A stretch of DNA of 14,698 bases from Actinobacillus sp. (GCA_020026115.1 JAHHQY010000037.1:1-14698), one strand, 5' to 3'. Positions 6,876 to 13,298 are shown, numbered from the stretch's first letter. Made by a program: numbers and translations. The notes: generated from the letters alone by a model not told the origin.

Positions 6876-8279
6876 TTAGAAGTTTGCGTTACGAGGAGCG
6901 CGAGGGAATGGAATAACATCGCGGATATTTTGTACGCCTGTTACATAAACAATTAAGCGTTCAAAACCTAAACCAAAGCCTGCGTGTGGCACAGTTCCGT
7001 ATTTGCGTAAATCGCGATACCACCAATAATCTTCAGGATTTAAGCCCATTTCAGCCATACGTTGGTCTAAAACGTCTAAACGTTCTTCACGTTGTGAACC
7101 ACCAATGATTTCACCAATTCCTGGCGCTAAAACGTCCATCGCCGCCACAGTTTTACCGTCATCATTTAAACGCATATAGAAAGCTTTAATATCTTTCGGA
7201 TAGTTTTTTACGACGACTGGAGATTTAAAGTGTTCTTCCGCTAAGTAACGTTCGTGTTCAGAAGATAAATCCATACCCCATTCCACAGCAAATTCAAAGT
7301 TTTTGCCTGATTTTAAAAGAATATCAATAGCATCGGTGTAATCTACTTGTGCGAAGTCAGAGTTAATAAATTCTTCTAAACGTGTAATAACATTTTTATC
7401 AACACGTTTGGCGAAAAATTCTAAATCATCACGGCGTTCATTTAAAACAGCACGGAAAACGTATTTCAGCATCATTTCTGCTAATTTTGCGTCCATTTCT
7501 AAATCCGCAAAAGCAAATTCAGGTTCAACCATCCAAAACTCAGCTAAATGGCGAGTTGTGTTGGAGTTTTCCGCACGGAAAGTTGGGCCAAAGGTATAAA
7601 CTTTGCTTAATGCGCAAGCATAGGTTTCAGCATTTAATTGTCCAGAAACGGTTAAGAAGGATTCTTTACCAAAGAAATCTTCAGAAAAATCAACCTTACC
7701 GGCTTCAGTGCGCGGTAAATTTTCTAAATCTAAGGTAGAAACACGGAACATTTCCCCAGCGCCTTCCGTATCGGAAGCTGTAATTAAAGGCGTTGCAACC
7801 CAATAGAAACCTTGTTCTTGGAAGAAACGATGAATGGCGGCCGCTAAACAGCTACGTACGCGTGCGACAGCACCGATAATATTTGTGCGTGGACGTAAAT
7901 GAGCGACTTCGCGTAAATATTCAATAGAATGGCGTTTAGCCGCCATAGGATAAGTGTCTGGATCTTCAACCCAACCCACAACTTCTACTTTATTTGCTTG
8001 TAATTCAACGGCTTGGCCAGAAGCAGGGGATTCAACAATCGTCCCTGTTACTTTAACGGCACAGCCCGTAGTTAAGCGTAAAACTTCGTTTGCGTAATTT
8101 TCAATGTCATTATTTACGATAGCTTGAATAGGATCAAAGCAAGAACCATCATAAACGGCTAAAAAAGAAAGACCCGCTTTAGAATCGCGGCGTGTGCGAA
8201 TCCAACCTTGAACGGTAACGCTTGCGCCGAGCGCCACTTTACCTTGTAATACATCAGCAACGGATGCGACTTGTGTCAT
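6876..8279 (-). CDS. asnS: Asparaginyl-tRNA synthetase
   Basis: A 467-residue class IIb aminoacyl-tRNA synthetase that charges tRNA-Asn with asparagine in the cytosol. The N-terminal OB-fold anticodon-binding domain covers about residues 1-105 (VTVQGWIRTRRDSKAGLSF). The catalytic domain shows motif 2, FRAENSNTTRHLAEFWMVEP (234-253), and motif 3, GLGFERLIVY (436-445) with the conserved Arg441. The length matches E. coli (466). The start has AGAGGT six bases upstream. Presence of AsnRS means that Asn-tRNA need not be made by the amidotransferase route. It is convergent with the lipoprotein gene and shares its terminator. The gene appears complete and normal. Confidence 0.97.
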   Translation of the reverse strand: MTQVASVADVLQGKVALGASVTVQGWIRTRRDSKAGLSFLAVYDGSCFDPIQAIVNNDIENYANEVLRLTTGCAVKVTGTIVESPASGQAVELQANKVEVVGWVEDPDTYPMAAKRHSIEYLREVAHLRPRTNIIGAVARVRSCLAAAIHRFFQEQGFYWVATPLITASDTEGAGEMFRVSTLDLENLPRTEAGKVDFSEDFFGKESFLTVSGQLNAETYACALSKVYTFGPTFRAENSNTTRHLAEFWMVEPEFAFADLEMDAKLAEMMLKYVFRAVLNERRDDLEFFAKRVDKNVITRLEEFINSDFAQVDYTDAIDILLKSGKNFEFAVEWGMDLSSEHERYLAEEHFKSPVVVKNYPKDIKAFYMRLNDDGKTVAAMDVLAPGIGEIIGGSQREERLDVLDQRMAEMGLNPEDYWWYRDLRKYGTVPHAGFGLGFERLIVYVTGVQNIRDVIPFPRAPRNANF

Positions 8280-8320
8280 ATTTACCTCTAAATTTTAGAT
8301 TTTTTGTTCAAAAATGCGCT

Positions 8321-8349
8321 ATTTTAGCGTAATTTCCTTAAAAAAACAA
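8321..8349 (-). promoter_or_regulatory. Candidate promoter of asnS
   Basis: On the minus strand, TTGTTT (8344-8349), 17 bases, TAAAAT (8321-8326). A small inverted repeat, CGCTA-TTT-TAGCG (8317-8329), surrounds the -10 box. Confidence 0.5.
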
Positions 8350-8381
8350 AGGCGACAAAGAGCGATTCTTATAAAAAACGC

Positions 8382-8395
8382 TTCGCGCCGAAAAA
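8382..8395 (-). repeat. Solitary CTCGCRCCGAAAA-family element
   Basis: TTCGCGCCGAAAAA on the + strand, between the Zn-ribbon gene stop and the asnS promoter. It has no inverted partner nearby. On the minus strand it is followed by GCGTTTTTTAT, so a weak terminator from the short TTCG/CGAA self-pairing is possible but not convincing. Confidence 0.6.
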
Positions 8396-8401
8396 CGGTA
8401 G

Positions 8402-9181
8402 TTAAAAATTCCATGAAAGATTGGAAACTAAACGGCAAGTATCACATTTAAAATGCAAAATTCCAAATAAAGGTTCTGCTAAACGCCAAGTTTTATGGCA
8501 AAGAGGGCAAAGGCGCTGTTCTTCAGCCGTTAAACTTTCCCCGCCGACACGATATAAATAATAAAACGTTGGAATTTGCGTTTGCTCTTCAAGTTCTCGA
8601 CATAAAGCATAACCATGTTTAAAAAGCCCTGAATCAACACAAGAAATTTCCTTTAAAGCGACCGCTTCTAAGGCACTGGCATTCATTTGCAATTCATCAC
8701 AAGCCTGCCAATTTTCTTGCCATTTAATGAAATCTTTAGCAAGAGTCGGGGTATTTTTTAAGGGGCGATAAAGGGGAATAGGCTGAAAATTTTCCCCGCT
8801 ATGCAAAGGCGAGCAAGATTGCACATAAGAAGTGTATAAAATTTGCCAACTTGGCGTGTTGCTACAAGTTATTTCAGAATTAAAATCTTCGCCGATAATT
8901 TGGAAATTATCTAAGATTAAACCGTTTTTTCTTGCATTATCAATGGCATCTTGCACAAAACAATTATTCCATTCTGCCAGCAAACTGTGTTCTTCTGGGC
9001 AAATGACGCGTAAGCCGAAGCCTATTTCATCTTCTTGTTGAGCGGGAAAAATAGGAATTTCACGCCCAATAATTTGCCCGTTATAACGCCATTCATCAAT
9101 GATTTTATTGATTAAAGTTGTGGCAGAAGAAAGGGTTAACTGCGAAGAAGTTTGACTAAAAAAAATATCAACTAAAAACAT
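8402..9181 (-). CDS. Zn-ribbon-containing protein, probably DUF2310 family
   Basis: A 259-residue protein with no predicted signal peptide or membrane helix. Its C-terminus has two CxxC knuckles, C225-P-L-C228 and C246-D-T-C249, which form a zinc ribbon. The remainder resembles the gammaproteobacterial DUF2310 family, which I recall only as possibly nucleic-acid-binding; its role is not known. The start at 9181 has AGGA eight bases upstream. That Shine-Dalgarno directly follows the T-tract of a hairpin terminator (9192-9229), so the gene is separated from the ABC importer operon upstream and must depend on read-through or on an unseen promoter. It lies upstream of asnS on the same strand. Confidence 0.75.
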   Translation of the reverse strand: MFLVDIFFSQTSSQLTLSSATTLINKIIDEWRYNGQIIGREIPIFPAQQEDEIGFGLRVICPEEHSLLAEWNNCFVQDAIDNARKNGLILDNFQIIGEDFNSEITCSNTPSWQILYTSYVQSCSPLHSGENFQPIPLYRPLKNTPTLAKDFIKWQENWQACDELQMNASALEAVALKEISCVDSGLFKHGYALCRELEEQTQIPTFYYLYRVGGESLTAEEQRLCPLCHKTWRLAEPLFGILHFKCDTCRLVSNLSWNF

Positions 9182-9191
9182 AAGCTATCCT

Positions 9192-9229
9192 AAAAAGCAC
9201 TCGCGCCGAATTTTAATTTTCGGCGCGAG
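9192..9229 (-). terminator. Terminator of the ABC importer operon from paired CTCGCRCCGAA elements
   Basis: CTCGCGCCGAA (9200-9210) pairs with TTCGGCGCGAG (9219-9229): an 11 bp stem with an 8-base loop. On the minus strand it is followed by TGCTTTTT and begins 3 bases after the ATPase stop codon. Confidence 0.85.
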
Positions 9230-9232
9230 AGA

Positions 9233-9991
9233 TTATTCTTGACGAAGTTGTTTCAAAAACGCTTTGGTGCGTTCATGTTTAGGGTGGTTAAAAAGCTCTT
9301 TCGGTGAGCCTTGTTCGGCAATTAAGCCCTGATCCATAACAACCACTTTATCGGCAACATCTAAAGCAAATTTAATTTCGTGGGTAACGACAACCATCGT
9401 CCAGCCTTCATTGGCCAGATTTTTCATAGTGTTTAACACTTCTTGTACCAATTCAGGGTCTAAGGCAGAAGTGGGTTCATCAAACAGCATCAATTCAGGT
9501 TTAAGCGCCAAAGCGCGCGCAATTCCCACGCGTTGCTGTTGTCCGCCAGAAAGCTGAGCGGGGTAGAGATCTTTTTTATCCGCCAAACCTACTTTAAGAA
9601 GCAAGGCGTTCGCTTCTTCTAGCACTTCTTGTTTATTGCGTTTTTGCACAAAAAGCGGGCCTTCAATAATATTTTCTAAAGCCGTTTTATTGGGGAATAA
9701 ATTATATTGCTGAAAAACCATACCCGATTTTCGACGCAAAGCCAGAATATCTTTACTGCGATGTTTTTGCTCGAAATCAAAAAAAAGTGGCGCAGAATTT
9801 TGCCCCGCTTCAAATTCAATACTGCCAAACTCGGGCATTTCTAAGGCATTTAAACAGCGTAAAAAGGTGGTTTTACCTGAACCTGAAGGCCCAAGAATAA
9901 CCACAACTTGGCCTTTTTTAATATCTAAATCAATCCCTTTTAACACCGCATTATCAGCAAATGTTTTTTTGATATTACGAATTTTAATCAT
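9233..9991 (-). CDS. Polar amino acid ABC transporter, ATP-binding protein
   Basis: A 252-residue cytosolic ATPase subunit of a polar amino acid (PAAT) importer. Motifs are complete: Walker A GPSGSGKTT (34-42), Q-loop in MVFQQYNLFP (91-100), signature LSGGQQQR (147-154), Walker B LMLFDEPTSALDPE (167-180) and H-loop His204. The sequence MVFQQYNLFP and the length are typical of the GlnQ/TcyN class. AAGGAA precedes the start, which lies 15 bases past the permease stop, so it is translated as the last gene of a three-gene operon. The substrate cannot be read from the ATPase. Confidence 0.95.
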   Translation of the reverse strand: MIKIRNIKKTFADNAVLKGIDLDIKKGQVVVILGPSGSGKTTFLRCLNALEMPEFGSIEFEAGQNSAPLFFDFEQKHRSKDILALRRKSGMVFQQYNLFPNKTALENIIEGPLFVQKRNKQEVLEEANALLLKVGLADKKDLYPAQLSGGQQQRVGIARALALKPELMLFDEPTSALDPELVQEVLNTMKNLANEGWTMVVVTHEIKFALDVADKVVVMDQGLIAEQGSPKELFNHPKHERTKAFLKQLRQE

Positions 9992-10006
9992 AAAAGTTCC
10001 TTAGCC

Positions 10007-10720
10007 TTAATGGGAAAAACGGTTAAGGCGTTTTTCAATGCGCGCTTGAATAAAGAATAAAACAAAGCAAAAACACCAATAAATCCCCGCCGCTTCAATA
10101 TATACCGGTAAGAAATCATAGGACATATTCGCCATTTGTTGTGCAACGCGAAACATTTCCGTAACCGTCACAATAGACGCAAGAGAGGTGTCTTTAAATA
10201 AGCTAATAAAGCTATTACTCAAAGGCGGAACCGCAACTCTAAAAGCCTGTGGCGCGATGATTCGACGAAAGGTTTGCATATACGTCATACCAATGGTAAA
10301 GCCGGCTTCCCATTGTCCTTTAGGGACGGCTGAAATGGCCGCACGCACCGTTTCTGAACCATAAGCGCCCACATTTAAAGAAAAACCAATAATTGCTGCA
10401 GGAATTGGGTCAATGTAAACGCCTAAAGCAGGCAAACCGTAAAACACAATCACTAATTGCACCAACATCGGCGTGCCACGAATAATGGAAATATAAACTT
10501 TCACCAAGCTCAAAACGATGCGGTGAACATAACCTTTAACAGGCGTGGTACGAATTAAAGCCGTAATAATAGCAAGGGTCATACCGCCTAAAAAGGAAGT
10601 TAAGGCCAAAGGAATGGACACCAAGACTGCGGCTTTAACCATAGGCCAAAAAGCGTTGATAACAAGTTCAACGCGTGCTTCTGTCATAAAGGGCAGAGCA
10701 TGTAATAAATCATTCAACAT
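10007..10720 (-). CDS. Polar amino acid ABC transporter, permease
   Basis: A 237-residue inner-membrane permease of the HisM/TcyL type. Hydrophobic helices lie near residues 22-60, 65-105 and 195-225. The RGTP sequence (81-84) typical of this family is present, and the EAA loop that docks the ATPase is at about 120-148 (GSETVRAAISAVPKGQWEAG). The start at 10720 was chosen because MLNDLL begins here and overlaps the stop codon of the binding-protein gene by 11 bases, a coupled arrangement; an upstream in-frame ATG at 10759 would overlap 50 bases. No strong Shine-Dalgarno is visible, which supports coupling. A single permease gene suggests a homodimer. Confidence 0.93.
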   Translation of the reverse strand: MLNDLLHALPFMTEARVELVINAFWPMVKAAVLVSIPLALTSFLGGMTLAIITALIRTTPVKGYVHRIVLSLVKVYISIIRGTPMLVQLVIVFYGLPALGVYIDPIPAAIIGFSLNVGAYGSETVRAAISAVPKGQWEAGFTIGMTYMQTFRRIIAPQAFRVAVPPLSNSFISLFKDTSLASIVTVTEMFRVAQQMANMSYDFLPVYIEAAGIYWCFCFVLFFIQARIEKRLNRFSH

Positions 10721-11498
10721 GGCTAACACTAATATCTTTTCCAAAGAATTGAATACCAAGGCGTTTTAAAGTGCCATTTTGACGTAATGTTTCAATGGCC
10801 TGGTTCATTTTCGCTAAGGCTTCATCATTACCTTTATTTAAAGCAAAACCTACGCTACGTTGTTCTGGTGAAATCCAAACAATTTTTAAATTAGCATTAG
10901 GGTGTTGATGTAAATAATCCAATAAAGACAGCGCATCATTAAAAGTAATATCCGCACGCCCTTGTTCGATGAGTTTTAAGGCCATCGCCATACCATCAAC
11001 AGGAACGAGCTTCGCGCCGAATTCTTGGGCTAATTCGCCGTAATGGGAATTTAAGGCCGAAGCAGAAGATAAGCCTTTAACATCGGAAAGTTGTTTGACG
11101 CGATCATCATCTTTACGCGCAACCAACATTGCACCAGAAAAATTATAAGGCGCAGTTTTATCAAAAGTCGCACGACGCGCAGGGGTCGTTAAAGACATTT
11201 GATTGGCAACTAAATCAAAACGGCCTGCTTTTAAGCCTGCCAGCATAGAACTCCATTCTGTTTCTTTAAATTCTAATTTCACGCCTAATTCTTTCGCCAT
11301 TGCGCGTGCAACTTCAACGTCGTAGCCCGTTAATTGGCCTTGCGCATTATGATAAGTGAAAGGCTTATAGGTTCCCTCTGTACCAATGACAATAGTGCCA
11401 TGTTGAGTGATGCGTTCGTTTAAGGATAAATCGCTATGAGCGAAAAGATAACTACTTAACAACGCACTTAAAGAGAAAATAAAAAATTTTTTAAACAT
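10710..11498 (-). CDS. Polar amino acid ABC transporter, periplasmic binding protein (cystine-like)
   Basis: A 262-residue family 3 solute-binding protein. An N-terminal signal peptide (about 1-20, ending in YLFA) has no lipobox cysteine, so the mature protein should be periplasmic. The fold signatures are GTEGTYKPFTYHNAQGQLTG (39-58), GYDVEVARAMAKELGV, and the RRATFDKTAPY block. The overall sequence recalls cystine-binding proteins such as FliY/TcyJ and the Haemophilus HI1080 type, but substrate assignment from sequence alone is uncertain. AGGAA precedes the start. It is the first gene of the operon and is preceded by a promoter region with repeated AAGTATA(C)TAGGGGA boxes. An in-gene copy of the CTCGCRCCGAA element lies at 11011-11021. 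Confidence 0.92.
   Translation of the reverse strand: MFKKFFIFSLSALLSSYLFAHSDLSLNERITQHGTIVIGTEGTYKPFTYHNAQGQLTGYDVEVARAMAKELGVKLEFKETEWSSMLAGLKAGRFDLVANQMSLTTPARRATFDKTAPYNFSGAMLVARKDDDRVKQLSDVKGLSSASALNSHYGELAQEFGAKLVPVDGMAMALKLIEQGRADITFNDALSLLDYLHQHPNANLKIVWISPEQRSVGFALNKGNDEALAKMNQAIETLRQNGTLKRLGIQFFGKDISVSHVE
11011..11023. repeat. In-gene copy of the CTCGCRCCGAA element
   Basis: TTCGCGCCGAATT inside the binding-protein gene, where it encodes EFGAK on the minus strand. It is one of two clear coding-region copies. Confidence 0.5.
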
Positions 11499-11530
11499 AA
11501 AGTATTCCTATTTGTTTTTGAAAGAGTGCG

Positions 11531-11581
11531 AAGTATATAGGGGAAACGAAAAAATATGCAAGTATACTAGGGGATAGTATA
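11531..11581. promoter_or_regulatory. Repeat cluster, candidate operator of the ABC importer operon
   Basis: AAGTATATAGGGGA (11531-11544) and AAGTATACTAGGGGA (11560-11574) are direct repeats 29 bases apart, close to three helical turns. The second overlaps a perfect inverted repeat TATACTA-GGGGA-TAGTATA (11563-11581). They flank or overlap the predicted promoter boxes. Confidence 0.6.
11532..11561 (-). promoter_or_regulatory. Candidate promoter of the ABC importer operon
   Basis: On the minus strand, TTGCAT (11556-11561), 18 bases, TATACT (11532-11537). A start near 11525 leaves about 27 bases to the start codon. Confidence 0.5.
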
Positions 11582-11671
11582 TAAAAAAGTTTTTAATAGA
11601 ATAATAAACAAGCATTAAAATGAATAAATTGTCGCGGGGATGTAAAAAAAGTAAGTTTTTTTGTAAAAAGA

Positions 11672-11699
11672 TTGACTATAAATGAGTAGTTTGTAGAAT
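11672..11699 (+). promoter_or_regulatory. Promoter of the small membrane protein gene
   Basis: TTGACT (11672-11677), 16 bases, TAGAAT (11694-11699). Both boxes differ from consensus at one position. Confidence 0.65.
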
Positions 11700-11709
11700 A
11701 CGCTACTCA
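11683..11709 (+). promoter_or_regulatory. Inverted repeat enclosing the -10 box
   Basis: TGAGTAG (11683-11689) and CTACTCA (11703-11709) are perfect complements 13 bases apart, with the predicted -10 box between them. Possible repressor site. Confidence 0.45.
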
Positions 11710-11732
11710 AAAAGGCGTAAGGAAGAAAAAAC

Positions 11733-11939
11733 ATGAAATTATTAGCACTTATTTTCCCTTGTGGATATTTTATTAGCGAAGGTGAATACACAAAAGCCTT
11801 GTCCACATTTTTATTACAAGCCACGTTTTTAGGTTGGATTCCTGCCGCAATGTGGGCGCATTATACTTGGGAATGCAGAAACAATGCGCCAGAAAAGGAC
11901 GTTTTCCAAATTCTAACGCAAGTTAACTCGCATCAATGA
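11733..11939 (+). CDS. Small membrane protein, Pmp3/YqaE-like
   Basis: A 68-residue protein with two hydrophobic segments (about 2-14 and 24-43). The pattern LALIFPCGYFIS followed by FLGWIPAAMWAHY resembles Pmp3/YqaE proteins, whose usual form is LAIFLPPLAVFL and LLGWIPGIIHALY; here Cys10 replaces the second proline. A 25-residue hydrophilic tail follows. The family is linked to membrane potential and salt stress in yeast and plants, but its bacterial role is unclear. AAGGAAG is seven bases before the start, and a good promoter lies 34-61 bases upstream, so this short frame is probably real. It is divergent from the importer operon and convergent with matP. Confidence 0.72.
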   Translation: MKLLALIFPCGYFISEGEYTKALSTFLLQATFLGWIPAAMWAHYTWECRNNAPEKDVFQILTQVNSHQ

Positions 11940-11981
11940 ACTTTGTTGAATTAAGCAAAGAGTAAAATTAAAAAAATAAAA

Positions 11982-12398
11982 TTAAAGGTCGTTTTGTTTT
12001 TCTAACGAGATAGAACCTTCCGCTTTTTCCATTAAATCAATTAAGGATTCTGACAAAGTCAGATTCTTTTTTTGCGCATAATCGGCCAATTTACGCCATA
12101 CGGCATAATCTAAATCAATGGATTTTTTGCGCGTATGCACATGTTCTGCATTAAAAAAACGTTTCCGCTTAGCCCGAATAGCTTGATCTAATTTAACGAT
12201 TAAGTCTAAAGAAAGATGTTTTTCTACCCAATTTTCAATAGCTTGTGCGTTGTTTTCTAAAGAAAATAAATTTTCCGCGCATTGATTATTCAGACTTTTC
12301 TCATCATAGCGAGTAATTTGTTCGCCATTACGATGCTTTTTGATTAAATATAACCACTTCCATTGGGCTTCTTGATTTTCTAATTTTTGATATTTCAT
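11982..12398 (-). CDS. matP: Macrodomain Ter protein MatP
   Basis: A 138-residue DNA-binding protein that organises the replication terminus region by binding matS sites (GTGACRNYGTCAC). The N-terminal MKYQKLENQEAQWKWLYLIK and the block RFFNAEHVHTRKKSIDLDY (80-98) closely match E. coli MatP. The ribbon-helix-helix begins at about residue 90 (RKKSIDL) and runs to about 125. The C-terminal coiled coil, which in E. coli mediates tetramer formation and ZapB contact, is shorter here: after LMEKAEG only SISLEKQNDL remains, about 10-12 residues fewer than E. coli (150 residues). AGAGA precedes the start. Identity is firm; the tail difference may be a lineage trait. Confidence 0.95.
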   Translation of the reverse strand: MKYQKLENQEAQWKWLYLIKKHRNGEQITRYDEKSLNNQCAENLFSLENNAQAIENWVEKHLSLDLIVKLDQAIRAKRKRFFNAEHVHTRKKSIDLDYAVWRKLADYAQKKNLTLSESLIDLMEKAEGSISLEKQNDL

Positions 12399-12412
12399 TT
12401 TATCTCTGTCTT

Positions 12413-12425
12413 GTGACGTGGTAAC
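12413..12425. promoter_or_regulatory. Imperfect matS-like site in the matP 5' region
   Basis: GTGACGTGGTAAC compared with the matS consensus GTGACRNYGTCAC has two mismatches. It lies just downstream of the predicted matP transcription start, which makes autoregulation conceivable. Confidence 0.3.
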
Positions 12426-12435
12426 AAAGCGGGGG

Positions 12436-12441
12436 ATTATA
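12436..12441 (-). promoter_or_regulatory. -10 box of matP
   Basis: A perfect TATAAT on the minus strand, followed by CCCCC. No good -35 box is seen at the right spacing. The start would be near 12429. Confidence 0.5.
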
Positions 12442-12483
12442 CGCTACTTTTATTTCTTGCGCTAAAAATTTTTGCAAAAAAGG

Positions 12484-12498
12484 CTCTCGCGCCGAAAA
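12484..12498 (+). repeat. Solitary CTCGCRCCGAAAA element
   Basis: CTCTCGCGCCGAAAA in the divergent spacer between matP and the OsmC-family gene. No gene ends here and there is no inverted partner, so it is not serving as a terminator. Confidence 0.65.
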
Positions 12499-12580
12499 GA
12501 TGTACGATGACGCCCGTTCGCATTCAAAAAAAGAAAACAACGTATTGAAAAACCATACAAAAATTGTGTTTTTTTTAATC

Positions 12581-12610
12581 TTGACTTAAAAAATCCACTT
12601 TCGCTATACT
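12581..12610 (+). promoter_or_regulatory. Sigma-70 promoter of the OsmC-family gene
   Basis: TTGACT (12581-12586), 18 bases, TATACT (12605-12610). Start predicted near 12616-12618, giving a leader of about 133 bases. Confidence 0.7.
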
Positions 12611-12615
12611 TGCCT

Positions 12616-12727
12616 GCGTAAAGAAAATACCTTCATTTAAGCCGGCAATATTACAAACAAGGTAAAGTGAAAACAGACCTTTCACCCAGTAATCTTTGCG
12701 GTAGGAATTGATTTCTACCGTTTTTTT
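12616..12727 (+). ncRNA. Structured leader of the OsmC-family gene, candidate cis-regulatory RNA
   Basis: Three pairings can be drawn. P1: CGTAAAG (12617-12623) with CTTTGCG (12694-12700), seven pairs with one G-U. P2: TACCTT (12628-12633) with AAGGTA (12659-12664). P3: GTGAAA (12667-12672) with TTTCAC (12680-12685). Together they form a three-way junction. The 3' strand of P1 shares bases 12699-12700 with the start of a following intrinsic terminator and abuts the rest of it, so the two structures should compete at their boundary. The class is not recognised. This is inference from base pairing only. Confidence 0.5.
12699..12727 (+). terminator. Intrinsic terminator inside the OsmC-family leader (attenuator)
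   Basis: CGGTAGGAA (12699-12707), loop TTGA, TTTCTACCG (12712-12720), then seven T (12721-12727). It lies between the promoter and the coding region, 22 bases before the start codon, where a terminator makes sense only as a conditional switch. Confidence 0.85.
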
Positions 12728-12749
12728 CACCTTAAATTAGGAGTCTATT

Positions 12750-13193
12750 ATGCTAGAAACATTTAAAGCCACAGCAAGAAAATTACCTAATGGTTTAGCG
12801 GTAGAAACCAAGGCGCGCGGATTTAAAATTATTTTCGATGAGCCACCAGCCTTAGGCGGGAAAGATCAAGGTATGAATCCCGTGGAAGGCTTGCTTTGTA
12901 CCTTGGGCGCTTGTGAGGCCATTGTCGCCGCCGCTTTTGCCAAATATAAAGGTTTTCATTATGAAGATTTTTATGTGGAATTAGAAGGTGATTTAGATTT
13001 AGACGGGTTTAAAGGCGTACCAGGCGTACCAAAAGGTTATCAAGAAGTGCGTTTTAAAATGCATTTCAAAACAGAAGAAAGCCAAGCCCGCTGTGAAGAA
13101 TTTGCTCAGTTTATTGAAAGCACCTGCCCAATTTTCTCGACCTTAAAAGAAGGAACAAAATTAGTCTGCACCGGTGTTGAACGCCACGCATAA
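12750..13193 (+). CDS. OsmC/Ohr family protein
   Basis: A 147-residue protein of the OsmC superfamily, whose members reduce organic or inorganic peroxides using a cysteine pair. The family block GGKDQGMNPVEGLLCTLGAC is at residues 36-55, with the first conserved Cys at 55 (GACEAI). The second conserved Cys is 126 (STCPIFSTL). Further cysteines at 50, 115 and 140 are unusual in number. The sequence places it in the broad OsmC/YhfA-like group, not clearly Ohr or OsmC proper, so peroxidase activity is inferred. No signal peptide is visible. TAGGAG is 7 bases upstream of the ATG. Expression should be controlled by the leader terminator just upstream. A terminator follows the stop. Confidence 0.88.
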   Translation: MLETFKATARKLPNGLAVETKARGFKIIFDEPPALGGKDQGMNPVEGLLCTLGACEAIVAAAFAKYKGFHYEDFYVELEGDLDLDGFKGVPGVPKGYQEVRFKMHFKTEESQARCEEFAQFIESTCPIFSTLKEGTKLVCTGVERHA

Positions 13194-13226
13194 AAAAGAA
13201 AAAGAAAAAGGAAAAGAAAAAGGAAA
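13194..13226 (+). repeat. Homopurine tract of degenerate GAAAAA units
   Basis: From the stop codon of the OsmC-family gene to the next terminator, every base is A or G, in loosely repeated GAAAAA and GGAAAA units. Low-complexity spacer that could vary in length. Confidence 0.7.
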
Positions 13227-13260
13227 CCTCAAAGAGCAAAAAGGCTTTTTGAGGTTTTTT
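13224..13260 (+). terminator. Intrinsic terminator after the OsmC-family gene
   Basis: AAACCTCAAA (13224-13233) pairs with TTTGAGGTTT (13248-13257), with T residues to 13260. An inner AAAAA/TTTTT pairing may extend the stem. Confidence 0.9.
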
Positions 13261-13298
13261 ATGCCTTAAAAAATAAAAAAAATTGAGTTAAAAAGCCA

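Noticed and set aside
8382..8395. Terminator for the Zn-ribbon gene
   Set aside because: The element has no inverted partner here; only a 4 bp self-pairing is possible, so it is listed as a repeat only.
11615..11824. Minus-strand frame opposite the Pmp3/YqaE-like gene
   Set aside because: It covers the promoter and coding region of the better supported + strand gene, and its sequence looks like translated AT-rich DNA.
11941..11960. CTTTG/CAAAG hairpin between the small membrane protein gene and matP
   Set aside because: The stem is short, AT-rich, and followed by no T-tract on either strand, so I do not call it a terminator.
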